Below, piece after piece: positions 20,645 to 32,900 of a stretch of DNA of 60,000 nt (positions are counted from its first letter, which is position 1; every line of letters begins with the position of its first letter). The DNA lies in NCBI RefSeq assembly GCF_029227915.1, contig NC_079875.1, forward strand, positions 21,695,001 to 21,755,000. The letters run 5' to 3'. The notes below the pieces were generated by a model. That model searched no databases, had not been told where the DNA came from, and was given only the letters and a program-made list of their open reading frames with translations. The DNA comes from Hydractinia symbiolongicarpus (lineage: Eukaryota > Cnidaria > Hydrozoa > Anthoathecata > Hydractiniidae). The position numbers and the translations under genes were made by a program.

Positions 20645-20994
20645 TTACAAATAATTTCATAACGACGCTATAAAAAAAAAAAAAACCCGGGAACCTTTTT
20701 GAATTTAATTTATGCTGAATATAATTGTGCAAAAACGAGAAGTCTGAGACCACGCGTTCGGAAAAAGAAGCCATATTAAAACGTACAGTGAAAAAAAAGA
20801 TGTGTGTTTATTTCATTATATTTTCTTTTTGGAAAATTAACATCTCACGAAAATAACACTATCAAAAAAGTCTTTCATCGAGCATTCAAAAACAAAAAAA
20901 CATAATAAAAAATATGACAGTATTGATAAATTATAAGGGTTTTTCTGAGACTACTCATCAAGTGAGTTTTTTCCTTTACAGTAACCTTAATAAG
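20645..20994. other. AT-rich spacer after Helitron B
   Basis: Contains a poly-A run (about 20672-20684) followed by CCCGGG. No gene seen. Confidence 0.4.
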
Positions 20995-23045
20995 AACTGC
21001 AAACTGTGCGACCCGGTGATGTGGAGCGCTTTAGTACGGGTATGCAGTATGTTGCAAATCAAGTGGAGCGCACACACCATTGTAGTGTTGCGACTGTAAC
21101 ATATTTTTCAAAAAATAACTTTCCCGCAACAAAAGCTGAATTAAAACAGTTTACAAACCGTTGTTACTATGTCATAGCAAAAACAATCGAGCAATATTAT
21201 TTTATTTTGCTGAATAAGTTTCCATGAAAGTTCAAAACTTTATCATGACAGCGGACAGAGAACGCATAATATCCTTTTCAAAAAAAAATTTACTGCAACT
21301 TTGGTTTATGTTAAAACACAGGAAAAATCCCGTCGTTACCCCATTCAGCTAAAAAATTCCATTATTGGAGCGCTTTAGTACAGGTATGCAGAATATGTCA
21401 TGAATCGAGTAAAGCTCACACAACATTATAGTGTTTTATAGTGTTGTAACATATTTTTTTAAATATATATAACTTTACTGCAACTTTAGCCGAAATAAAA
21501 CAATTTACAACCTGTTTTTACCCCGTCATCACAAAAAAAAATTAGTCAATATTATTTTATTTTGCGAAATAAGAACAAATTAATCATGACACCAGACTGA
21601 GCACGGTGTCACACATGCGTTAAAGCCATAATAGATTTTTCCAAAAAAATTTATCTATTATAAAAATTTATCAACTTTAATCTAAATAAAAAACACACAA
21701 AACACCCTGTTGTTAACACCAGGTTGAACGTTTATTGCAGGTAAAAAAACTTTATCACAACAAATTAAATAAAAACACAGGAAACAACCCATCGTTAACA
21801 CTGGGCGCCCAATATGTGAATTGTGTCATACATGAGCATATTGGGTAATACCATTTTCCAAAAATCCTTATCGCTTCGGTTTTAAAAGAAATCAGTGAAC
21901 AGCCTGGCATTAACAACCCGGTCAAGTTTAAAAAATTACTCAGCAGTTTTATTTTGCAGATTAAATTTTTAAAACAGTAATAAAAGTGGTCACTGCCAAC
22001 TGCATTTAGCATAAGAATTGTGTTGCAGCCAAACTGCATTTGGCTACCATTCACTTGCAGCCAAACTGCATTTGGCTACTTTCCCAGCTAAAAGGAGCTA
22101 GCTGAATAAAAAGAATAGGAAGAAAAAAATAAAGATAGCTACAGCCAGTTACCTCACAATCTACGTTTCGTAGTTAGCCAAAAACTTAAAATTGGTTTGT
22201 TTTAAGATTTATACATGGCTAGAAAACGTGGTGAAATATTAACCTTAACATGTGAAAACACACAGAAAATAAATATTTATTTATAGATACAAAGTATTTA
22301 GAGAGAAAAGGATCAAAAGGAGACCTACAAACCTCACAACATCACTGTTAAACCAAAAATGACCTTCGTAAGTTAAGCATGGGTCCTGCGTCGGCTTCGA
22401 AGAACTTGGATACACCATTCTCCGATTTCAGCGCGATCATAAATTTCAAATGACGTAATCCAATAATGGCGGATTTCGTATGTAAACAAACACTGAGCGT
22501 GATCGAACACAGTAAGCGTTACTGTTTCTTATGGTAAACAATTAATTAAATAGACCTTTAAATTATTTTAAAATAGTTTTTTTAGTAACATATTAACTTT
22601 ATTTATAAGAAAAGATGCAATATGTGTTTTTATGTGTCAAGTTGATGTGCTAAATGCCATCAATTTCTCAGCGTCATTTTTGTAAAAATAGTTTTACTAC
22701 GCTTCTTAATATCAATATAGAAAGGGTTGCGGAGAGGTTGCCAAGGCAAAGGCATTAAGCACGGCAAGGAAACAGGAAGGGGAATCAGCAAGGCAGGGGT
22801 AAGCAAGGCATGGGAGGCACAGGCAAGGGCATAGTAGTAGGCAGGCACGATAAAAGGCATAGGAAGGGTAGGCAGGGGCAGGCACCTCAACAGAAACTCT
22901 CCCCCCTATTTTATATATGTGAGATAACCTAATTTATGTATAACACAGTTAATGTTAATAAAAAAAGTTTATTCGAACGTCACTGTAAATGACGTCAAAT
23001 ATATTAAAAAAAGAGACAGACAAAATACGGCTATTATTAAAGAGA
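20995..23045 (-). mobile_element. Helitron family 2, partial copy Y
   Basis: The right boundary is a Helitron 5' end on the minus strand, TCTCTTTAATAATAGCC starting at 23045 and abutting the CTAG of the next copy. The left part (20995-22290) resembles 23125-24180 of copy X, sharing GGAGCGCTTTAGTAC and GCCAAACTGCATTTGGCTA blocks. No 3' hairpin with CTAG was found at the left, so this copy is truncated or the end is degenerate. No protein-coding content was seen. Confidence 0.5.
22735..22885. repeat. Purine-rich AGGCA/AAGGCA low-complexity tract
   Basis: The plus strand is built of variants of AAGGCA, GGCAGG and GGAAGG over about 150 bp, with almost no pyrimidine runs. The open frame on the other strand (22660-22890) is a Pro/Leu/Ala-rich artefact of this. 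Confidence 0.7.
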
Positions 23046-24470
23046 CTAGCCGGGAAACCCGGCGTCGAATCGCCGGGATGAGCCACAAGTAACTGTTGTT
23101 GAACGCCCTAAGGAGCGCTTAAAAAAACTGCAAACTGTGCGACACAGTCAGGTGGAGCGCTTTAGTACAGGTATGCAGTATGTCGTAAATCAAGTGGAGC
23201 GCACACACCATTATAGTGTTGCAACTGTAACATATTTTCAAAAAATACCTTTCCCGCAACAAAGGCTGAAATAAAAACACAGTTTACAACCGTTGTGACT
23301 CCGTCATAGCAAAAACAATTGGTCAATATTATTTTATTTTGCGGAATAAGTCTTTGTAAAAGTTTAAAAATTAATCGTGACACCGGACTGAGCGCTTAGT
23401 ACAGTTAAACGGTGTTACACAGGTGTATAGGCATAATACCCTTTTGAAAAAAACTTTCTTGAGACTCTATTTAAATGAAAACACAAGAAACAGCCCTTCG
23501 CTTCTTGCACAGGGCTAAGCGGTTAGTTCCAGGTAAACATTGTTGCACATTTGTACAGGCGTGATTCCCAAGAAAGTTTAAAAATTAATTGTCACAGTGG
23601 GACGACCCGCATAGGCGTAACAGCCTTTTCCAATAAACAGGCTATTGGTAACACTGACCTAACCGCTTAGTACAGTTAAACAGACTTGAACAGTACCCTT
23701 CTCAAAAAAAACTTTATCAACTTCGGTTAAAATGACAACACAGGAAACAGCCTGTCATTACCCCTCCAGCTAAAGCAATTGGTCAGCTATTTTATTTACA
23801 AAAAAAGTTTTAAGGAAAAAAATTAAAGATGTAGCTACCTAGCTAAACTGCATTTGGCATAAGATTTATTGCTGAGAATATTGCCATATTGATAGCCAAA
23901 CTGAATTTTTATACTCTCACTTTTTAGGTAAATATATGAGCTAGCTAAGTGGCTACATCCTCGACATAAAAATAAATGTTGGGTTGGAGAAAAACCTCCT
24001 ATACCAAACAAAATTAGTAGAAAGTAAGGCTATTCGCTAATAGAATATTCGTTCCTAGCCAAAACTCCTAAGACTGGTGCGTTTAAGATCTGCATGTAGC
24101 TAAAAAACGTGAAAACATATTTATCTTAACATTTTAGAACATACAAAAAACCAATGTTACGAAAATAAAAAGCTTATAGAAGACAAAAAGGTGAAACAGA
24201 CTAAAGGGGGATTTTCACGAAGCGAATTGAGCGGGGAATTCGACGGCGAATTGTATCTGAGCATGCGCAGTTCGATGCAAAATCAAAACAAACAAATAAA
24301 CTCTGAGCAGGCGAACCCATTTATAATGTAGAAAAATAGGCCAAAATTGTGAACTATGTCGTAACATTGATTGGGGGAGAGTCACTCGATTCACTGATTA
24401 CAAGCTACAAAGCGCCACTCACTTGATCGGGGTATTAAAAAGTTATCGTCCGCCGACTCGCCCGATCGGG

Positions 24471-24581
24471 TGATTACCCCCGATCGGAGGAGACTCACCC
24501 GATCGGGTGATTACCCCCGATCGGAGGAGACTCACCCGATCGGGTGATTACCCCCGATCGGAGGAGACTCACCCGATTGGG
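24471..24581. repeat. 37-bp tandem repeat with GATCGG palindromes, three copies
   Basis: Units start at 24471, 24508 and 24545 and are identical over almost the whole length, with a fourth partial unit to about 24590. Each unit contains ACCCGATCGGGT (self-complementary) and CCCCCGATCGG, and is far more GC-rich than its surroundings. Confidence 0.85.
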
Positions 24582-24835
24582 GAAAAGTGCCGTACTGATT
24601 ACTTTAAAAACTAAAAACTAAAATGGCCATCATGTTTCGGTGCTCATGTTTCTTCGTTTGCCCAGGGCGCGAAAGTCTTGGATTGTTTTTTCAAAGAATC
24701 AAGTGTTTTGATTAGTGTATTATGTGCGAGCGGTCAAAACAAAGTCAGTAAAACTATCAGTAAAATGTCCCATTTGTTTTCTGTGGCTCCTGAGCCAAAA
24801 CGGCGATTGAGGTCACGGGGGTAATTATTATTAAA

Positions 24836-25563
24836 CTAGTCGATAAAGCCCGTGGAAAAATCCACTGAGGCAGGATAAAATTGAAAAATAAGCGTCATAT
24901 GAATTTTGATGACGTCAGAAACCCATCTGCAAAAAAATTAGAACCTTGTTTTTACGTTGCCTCTATATGGTGCGGAGTTTAAAGCGCTGATTAAGAAAAT
25001 GTATGTAATCACGTGCTTTTGATAAATGATTAATGAGATATAAAGGTTAAAAAAATTTGCTGACGTCAGCACTGACCCGTCTAGACCCCCAATTTTTTTT
25101 TCAGAAATTTGCACTCCTGTTGCCTTCATCGTATAGATCTTGAAACGCTGATCAAGAAAATGTATAGGATCATGCACTTTTGACAAACGGTTGCAGAGAT
25201 ATTAGGGTTTGAAGGTTGTTTGATGACGTCATCAACCCGTCCATTCCGAAACAGATTCGGGGACCCAGGTTTGGGAAAATTACCCAAATTGGTCCTAGTT
25301 GGTCCCTAGTTACCCACGCGGTGAAAAATCATTGACGTCACCACCTCGTTTCCAAGTTATTTGGCCTCAAAGTTTTAGGTGCACTGTAATGGCTTCATTA
25401 ATTTAATATAGGATATTGACGTTAAAGTAGTGTTATTTTCGTCGCGTCGTAACGTCAGAAAATTTAACATATTAGACATGCATTTTTCGGCAACATCAAA
25501 GAAAAATGAAGACATCCACTTTGCCTGTCACAGAGACACGGAACTGGCGTATTATTATATAGA
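24836..25563 (-). mobile_element. Helitron C (family 1), 728 bp, non-autonomous
   Basis: On the minus strand it runs from TC (25563) with TCTATATAATAATACGCC to CTAG (24836-24839), with the hairpin GTGGA-TTTT-TCCAC just before the end. It contains the sequence blocks shared by the whole family, including two GATGACGTCATC-like segments. No coding capacity. Confidence 0.85.
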
Positions 25564-26296
25564 CTAGTCGATAAGGCCCGTGGAGAAATCCACTTAGGCA
25601 GATGGGCAATGGAAAAATAGGTTGTTTTAGTTGTTTTGCTGACGTCAGCAGTGAAGATCCCCAAAAAGTTAGAGAAATTTATTTTATTCTTTTATTGTAA
25701 TGTGTAGAGGTTGAAACGCTGATCAAAATAATGTGTAGGATGATATGTTTTAGAGGAACGCAAAAGGAGAGATAAGGGTTTAAACATTGTGCTGATGTCA
25801 GCAAAAACCCGCGAAAACACACAAAATTATTTTTTAGAAATTTGTATACCTGTTGCCTTCAACGTATAGGTCTTTAAACGCTGATCAAGAAAATGTATAG
25901 GATCATGTACTTTTGACAAACGGATGCAGAGAAATTAGAGCTTAAAAGTTTTTTGATGACGTCATCAACCCATCTATTCCGAAACGGATATGGGGACCTA
26001 GGTTTGGAAAACTTACCCAAATTGGTCCCAGGTGGTCCCTAGTTACCCAGGCGGTGAAAAATCATTGACGTCACCACCTCGTTTCCAAGTTATTTGGCCT
26101 CAAAGTTTTAGGTGCACTGTAATGGCTTCATTAATTTACTATAGGATATTGACGTTAAAGTAGTGTCATTTTTGTCGCGCCGTAACGTCACAAAATTTAA
26201 CATTTGAGACATACTTTTTTCGGCAACTTCAAAGAAAAATAAGCATATCAACTTTGCCTGTTACAGACACACGGAACAGGCGTATTATTATATAGA
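25564..26296 (-). mobile_element. Helitron D (family 1), 733 bp, non-autonomous
   Basis: Same structure as the neighbouring copy: CTAG at 25564-25567, the same 3' hairpin, and a TC end at 26296. It stands head-to-tail with Helitron C with no base between them. The two copies are similar along their length with scattered differences. Confidence 0.85.
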
Positions 26297-26528
26297 TATA
26301 GCGTATTAATATAATGCATTCATTTTTATCACTAAATTTATTTTTCTTACTTATGGTAATAAATTAAAGTAATTAAACTAATTACAGAAATAAATTAATT
26401 TAAAATTTATTTCAATTAATAATCAGATTTGCAATTAAATAATCCCCTGGTTTCTGAAAATTGCGGAAAGATCAAAGGAATATCTGTAACCTTTTTGAAC
26501 AGACAAAATACGGCTATTATTAAAGAGA

Positions 26529-26620
26529 CTAGTCGTTAGCCCGTGGAAAAATCCACGGGGTCGCCCGTCGCGTTCGCTCGTTCTTTAAATTTACCCGTCG
26601 CAACAAAGTGGATAAAAATA
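26529..26620 (-). mobile_element. 3' end of another Helitron (E), extent unknown
   Basis: CTAG at 26529-26532 is followed on the plus strand by the hairpin CGTGGAAAAATCCACG, i.e. the Helitron 3' signature in minus orientation, directly abutting the 5' end of copy X. The 5' end of this element was not found; the 26529-26738 open frame is a translation of the terminus and not a gene. Confidence 0.5.
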
Positions 26621-27759
26621 TATCACATTTGATATTCGTGCGCATTTTAAAAATTTCGTGTTTCCGTTCCGTTTCCTTTTTGCGAAAGAGAAACGAGCCT
26701 TCACTTGCATTTTTTACATATCTAAAGGCCCTTGTCATAAACCACCTTCGAAACTTGTATATACACGAAAACAGAATATTGAAAAAAAATCCATCTTTTA
26801 AACATAATATATAAAATATATATAGTCAATAAAGATATTTACAATTATAGATGTAGAAATTCGTTTGCATTTTAAATTAATTCCATTCCAAGCTTTTATG
26901 AGTTATTTAAAAAAATGGTACTTACCTAGTGCGTTGTTCCTTCTCTTTTATATTTATATATGTATACCCTATATATATATATAAACCTTTCATATAATAT
27001 TTGTTTAAAAAATATTGGTGCAAATGCAAAACCTAGTCCCCATTTATTATTTTTTATTTATTTCACACATACCTGGGACGAGGTTGTGATAGCTTCTTCT
27101 TCGGCTTCATATAATTTTTAAAAGTAAATAAATTATCTGACCTCTCATAATCAAGAAAATATGATGTGAAATTATGCAAGAAATAATTACAACGTATGAA
27201 AAATTGTCGTAAAACCTTCCGTTGACACTACCAAAAACTCGGTTTCCGTAATATTCGTACTTATGTTGTGCAATATCTCTTTGTTAAACAATTTTTTGTT
27301 GGTGGAAACCAAGCTTTATAGATAAAGGCGTTAATTTATGTTAGCCAGTATAAACTTTATGATAAAAATATTTTCTTCGTATAAAACATACATATTGATA
27401 AAAAAGGTTTGTAAAAAATATATTCGAAAGAGGGCGTGGGCCTCCGATTTTAAATTAGACATTGCTCCATTTCAAAATTTCCCTCCTTAGAAGTGAGGGC
27501 TCCTGTGGGGTGGGATATGCACCACACAAAGTCCGCAGTGTATTTGGTTACTTTCATTGAAAAAAAACTTGCGTCTTTTACAAAAATGATCGCAGATGAC
27601 GTATTTTCGAAAACTTGACGAATTAAACATTTGGAAAAGTAAAAAAAGCTGTTAAACAGCGATAAGTATACGCCAAACTCACAACTCTAGTCGCTATTTT
27701 GATTACGGAAAACAACATATCAATATCAACAATATCAAACAGTCGTGTAAGACTAAATT
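26621..27759. other. AT-rich region downstream of RASGRF, no gene seen
   Basis: Contains TA-rich microsatellites around 26940-27000 and no supported coding sequence or RNA. It separates the transposon cluster from the 3' end of RASGRF. Confidence 0.5.
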
Positions 27760-27765
27760 TTTATT
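27760..27765 (-). promoter_or_regulatory. AATAAA polyadenylation signal of RASGRF
   Basis: AATAAA on the minus strand, 12 bp after the RASGRF stop codon at 27778-27780. It is close to the stop, so the 3' UTR may be very short or a further signal may be used. Confidence 0.5.
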
Positions 27766-27777
27766 GGCCATAGAATA

Positions 27778-29914
27778 TCAGCTACCTCTTGGCTCAGCGA
27801 GTAAAGATTGTTCGTATAACATATCTTCATTAACGGATTTATTAAAATTTACCAACGCAAACGATACCTAAAAACAAAACAAACGCAAAATTAGAAAATT
27901 AAAAATTTCTGAACTGAAACAGGCTTGCTTAACTCGCTACAAAACAAAAACAACCACTCCTACCTCTCTATCCAAGTTTAAAGTATACGGCAGCTGCTGG
28001 TAGCACTTTACCTCGCGCATGCTCCTTGAGATCTAAACTCAACACAACATTGCTAAAGATCACCGTTTCAGAGTGGCCGCAGATTTAAAACAAAATAGAT
28101 TCATAATTTGATGGAGATTTTAGAATTCAGGAGGTATTGGGTTAAATTTTAGGAGAAACAACAAAAACGGCAATATGTTGGTAATTGTGGCAAAATTTAA
28201 GGAGAAATTGAGGTTTATTTTTAATTGTATAAATTACGAAAATATAATTGTTATAAGATAAACACAACACTTTTAGGATATATTAGGAGGAATTAATATT
28301 TTAAATCCAAATATAACGTTATGATCTTAGGAGGTGTGGCCACATGAAATAACGTCACATCCCGGGTGTGCACATCATACTTAAAGTTTGTTTTTACCCT
28401 GCACATTTTTGCGAAATTGACAAGTCCATCTTCGTTGAGAGTTTTTCCACCTTCATGTGCGAACAGTAGATCGGATAGGTAACTACCAAGATATGGTACA
28501 CATGGAGGGTTGCACCTGTACGAACAAAAATCCAATCGTCATTACGATACGTGATAAATTGTTACCTTTATTTTTTTCGACCGAAAGATTCCAAGACTAA
28601 AAATTACCGAGAAACCAAAAGTGAATCGGCTTTTTGTTTTTGTTTGAGACACTTACATATGAACAGCTTCGCGTAGTTGTTTGAATGAACGATCAGCGCT
28701 GACTAACGTCCCGAGGTCGGTAAACACTTCTCTCAACTGTAAAATAAAAATAAATCAACTTGCTTAACAAGAACAATTTTTGTAAGAACGTATTTTCTTT
28801 TGTTTGGGATGAGATACGAAACAGTAGTTCAATTTGATATTAAATACACCAAACCAAATCGACTTACAGGTCTAGGCACTAGTTCCCAGGATTTCTTTAA
28901 CCTGTGCACGGGACTGGCGTTCAGTCCACTTACTATCTCCATAATAGCATTAAAACTGTTCAAATCACGACAGTGCGCAGCGACGCGTATCCAAAATCCA
29001 ATCATGGATGCTCTTTTTTGCGGAGACTCGCCGTGGACGACATTGTAACTGATCATGTTCGTCACCTAAAAAACAACGTCCGACACTGATATTACAATAT
29101 GTGAGTTACAAAAATGATATTATTGAATATTTTTTTCTCCACGTCATGTTGAGCCATCTACATTATCTGTTTAAAAGCTAAACGGATAAAACTTGCCTGG
29201 TTAAACCTTTTAATAAACTTCATAATGCCAGGAGCCCTTATCTCTTTGTCTTTTTTCGTCCACTGACAACAAACAAACTCACTACAAAAAAAAATATTTG
29301 ACAATACTTTGAAAACATTTGTATGGCTTTAGTTTACATGAATGAAGCAAAACCTACAGCCAGCAAAAGTACGTTAAATGAAAAATATCCTACTTGAAGG
29401 AGATTTTAGCGTATAGATAGTGCTCGAGGAGGGTCATATTCTCTGCAACAAGTTGATACGAATAAGTCTCCAGCGGTTTTATCTCCATCATGCCGAGATT
29501 GTGGTTGACATCGTTTTGTTGTTCTGTATTGTGTTGCTGTAGCAACAACTCGTCAAATGGGTGAACGGTTGCCATAGATTTGCGATGTGCGACAAGCGAT
29601 CTAAACATACGCAACAAAGATTCAAACAGAGTTAAACTAAATCGGTACCTTTCTCCGATCCCTCGGGCTTTCACCAAAACTTGTCCCGTCCCACCCCGCT
29701 TACACTTAAATTGAGAAACACACTAGACAAGGCCACACCTTTTAAGCACAAATAAATAATTTTATAAATTTATTATGTAAATAAATACAAATATGACTCA
29801 CTTCTCCAGGCTAGCTACGATTTCTTTCACCACAGGAAGCGTGCGCGTGTCTGCTTTGATGTCGTTAAAAAAATCATGCAAGCCCGTAATCATCTCAGGG
29901 TCTTCGATAAAATC
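27778..29914 (-). other. RASGRF: RASGRF exons 21-28: CDC25 catalytic Ras-GEF domain and C-terminus
   Basis: Eight exons encode residues about 1488-1806. Landmarks: HPFDELLL, QLVAENMTLLEHYLY (exon 22), WTKKDKEIRAPGIMKFIKRF (exon 23), KRASMIGFWIRVAAHCRDLN and FNAIMEIVSGLNASPVHRLK (exon 24, the helical-hairpin region), NPPCVPYLGSYLSDLLF and EDGLVNFAKM (exon 26). Exon 28 ends with EDMLYEQSLLAEP and the stop TGA at 27778-27780. Exon 23 ends with a GC donor (CAG|GCAAGT). The domain looks complete and undamaged. Confidence 0.92.
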
Positions 29915-32900
29915 CTGAAAAACACAATAATAAATAAACAAACTAACGTATTTTTAATCAATTTTGGTTCCCACCGCTCGCAAAATGGCTGACTCGCAGC
30001 ATGTTTGGCGGACGCCGATTTGTCCTTGTAAAAACCATTCGAATTCTTCACCCAAGAACGTTAACCATACGTCACCCCTGTGGTAGCCAGAATAACCAGT
30101 CTCTGCCCGCTTTTATCGGGGAAATGAGAGCTGCCATGGATTTCTGTGGCATTTAGGCTCGTATGCAAAACTTGTTGCTTTGGTTGCACTCGGTTTTCAT
30201 TTACTCGGTATAAATGCAACGAATCACTCGATATGTACCTGTGAACAAAGGTTCAAATGATAAAAAATACGCGTTTACCTTCGGATGCTTCGCCAACCAA
30301 TGTTTAAAAATACTCATGATTTTCAAAGGTCCACGATTGACGGAAACAGTTTTCCTCATCGCGGCGGGAGGCCGTCCCTGCTCAAACACGGACGTCTTTC
30401 GCCTGGTGGGTCGGCTCGCTTCCTTTGGTGGACTGAACATACTTAAATGTTTTATAGGTGTTTTTATCTTCTTCTTTTTACCAAACGTGCGATCACCTTT
30501 AATTGATATGTTTAAATTATCTCCCGGCATGCTTTGTATACTCATTGCGTCAGCATCTATGGCTTTAACGTCTTTACTATCTACAGCAAGTGCGGTTACA
30601 CTACCATTTGAAGACGTTCTGCCATGTTTTTCTTCAAGACTAATCGTGCTAGTACTTAAGTTCGATCTTAACCCTCTTTTTAGTTGTTCTGTTATAGATA
30701 GAGCCTGTTCCGATGAAGAACGTTTTAATCCACCCTTTTTGAACGGGCTGTGGAACGAGCCTAAAAAGATAGAGCGTTTTCTTTTCGGAGTCCCGTCTGG
30801 CGAAGGCTGTTTAACGTGAATAGTGGGAACAGAAGGAGACATGGGTAAACTCGACGTGGAGGAGAGCGGTTTTCTTCTAAATTTTATGTCGTTGTCAACG
30901 TCAGGCGATTCTTCTTCGTGCACCTCATTTGTCGTGTCGTAATAAGATTCCGACCTATTAAAACTTACACCAGTACGACGATTTTTTATGTTCAACAGAA
31001 CGGGCATATCGTTATTTGGATCTGACGCCGAGCGATGTTTGCCGTCCTTTTCTTTCTTCTTCTTCTCCTTCTTCTTTCTTCGAAAATATGGCGAAGTAAA
31101 GGCTTTCTTTTGGTCAAGCGAGTTGCTTTTGCTTGGCAAGTTCAGCTCGGACGTGCTTCGTTTCTTACAGATCACTTCATCGCTGTGACTGTGCGGAACT
31201 AGCACAGTAGCCGATCGCCTGTCAACTGTAATGTCCAGAGTACTTTCAATAGACTGTACGCTATCAAGAGTACTTGTACAATCTAGATCGACGGAGCTGT
31301 CTGTATTATCAAACGTACTTGATTGATTCAGATCATCAGTAATTCCGATATGACTAGCGTTACTGTTCGTTCTACTAAATTCATCTGATATTCCAGACAT
31401 GCTTTCGGATTTCGTGCTGATTGAAACTCTTTCATCGTTCAGTTCCGAACTTACATCCTTTTCTTCATCTCGCTCATCCAACTCGTCGTAACAGTCTTGT
31501 TCAACTAAGTCTTCTAACTGCACAGTACCGTTGCGTTGCGTAAAACTTTGCTCGTCAATTTGTACTTGCATACTTGTATTTTTATTTGAGTTAGTGTCAT
31601 AGTTACACGAGCTATCAAACTCTGATACCACCATCGAAACATCGTTGTCTTTTTCTTCACCGGCATTACTAGCGCCTGAAATTAAAAAGTCGTTTATAGT
31701 AGGCGAGTTTTCTGTTCGTTTTGTGGTGTCGCTTAAATGCGATACACGAATAATTCTCGTAGCAGTGTCGTCGGTAGGAAAACCATCAGCCAACACATCA
31801 CAAGAACGGCATTTGGCGAATGTATTCGGAGAGTTATCATTTTCCGACGTTTGATCGACCTGTGGTTGGGCGATGACCTCTACACTTTGAGAACGAGAAA
31901 TTTTCTCCGTTGCGTTCGTTTGCTCGATAAACACATTACAGGCCGAGGCACTCCTCCGCAGTGGTTGGGATGATAGGCTCTCTGTTTCGCTGTTCACAGC
32001 AGCAGAATCGGCGCACCACTTTGTGGTGGCTGCAGCTTTTTTCGCCGGCGAATTTAAATGTTCTTTTAGCGTGTTATAGTTGAATACAGTAGTGGAAGCG
32101 AATGGAGATGCGGAGGAGTTAAACGAAGCTTCCAAATCTTCCATCGATGAAAAGCTCGACGTACTAAGAATGCTCCGAACACGACTCACACGACTCACTA
32201 AAAAAACAGAGGAATAAGGTTATTTCACATGTTCACAATGTACAGGAGAATTCTTATTTTTAGCAAAGACACCTCGTTGTTAGGGAGATACCTCGTTTTT
32301 CTATTTTGAATGGGAAAATGCTTTTTTCAGGTAAAAAAAATCATATCTCAAGTCGTATACATAGGATTTTTTTTCGATTCTTTAAGCTAGCGCTTCAAAC
32401 CAAAGTGGCAGATACGTACGGAATGTCACCAATGCTGGTACACTAAAAAGGTTTTTAAGCTCTACCACTTACAATAAAAACGTTGTTCAAATATCTTGAC
32501 GTCATATACTCACAAACTCCAATTGACATGCAGCAGTAAAAAGTACCGCGCAAATTTTACAGTGGCAAGATGAGAGTCTGTCAACAAAAGCCCGGACCAC
32601 AGATTAAACATGAAATCCCAGTAAACTTCCCACTCACCAGCTAATTTTTTTCTGTCTGGCGAATCAACTTTTGGTGGCGAAGGTCGACCACCCATCACCT
32701 TCCAGTAAGCGCTTATCAACCCTTCCATCACTTCCTTACCACTCGTAAAAGCTCGGTACGTCAACAAAAACGTCTCCATAAAGTCGGCGCCTGGAAGTCT
32801 TGGATCTGATAATCGTTCAATAAGGCGATCGACACTGCCGTGCATGATCTAAAACGAAAACGCTGATTTCATTGCAAATCAAAACAGGAACTCAGCTTCG

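Larger units (their letters stand above)
23046..26528 (-). mobile_element. Helitron family 2, copy X, with nested Helitrons C and D
   Basis: Read on the minus strand, the 3' end is CTAG (23046-23049). It is preceded by a perfect 7-bp hairpin (CCCGGCG / CGCCGGG, 23058-23064 and 23071-23077). The 5' end is TCTCTTTAATAATAGCC beginning at 26528. The last 32 bp at the 5' side are the same as at the end of copy Y. The family-1 Helitrons C and D (24836-26296) sit inside it. The remainder is non-coding. Confidence 0.6.

Noticed and set aside
22660-22890. Proline/leucine-rich minus-strand protein
   Set aside because: It is the translation of a low-complexity AGGCA tract.
26529-26738. Basic minus-strand frame ending in TPWIFPRAND
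   Set aside because: The end of the frame is simply the translated Helitron 3' hairpin; similar PRA-type endings appear at every Helitron terminus here.
30214-30819. 201-codon plus-strand frame
   Set aside because: It lies antisense to the long RASGRF exon 20, whose frame, splice sites and domain context are coherent.
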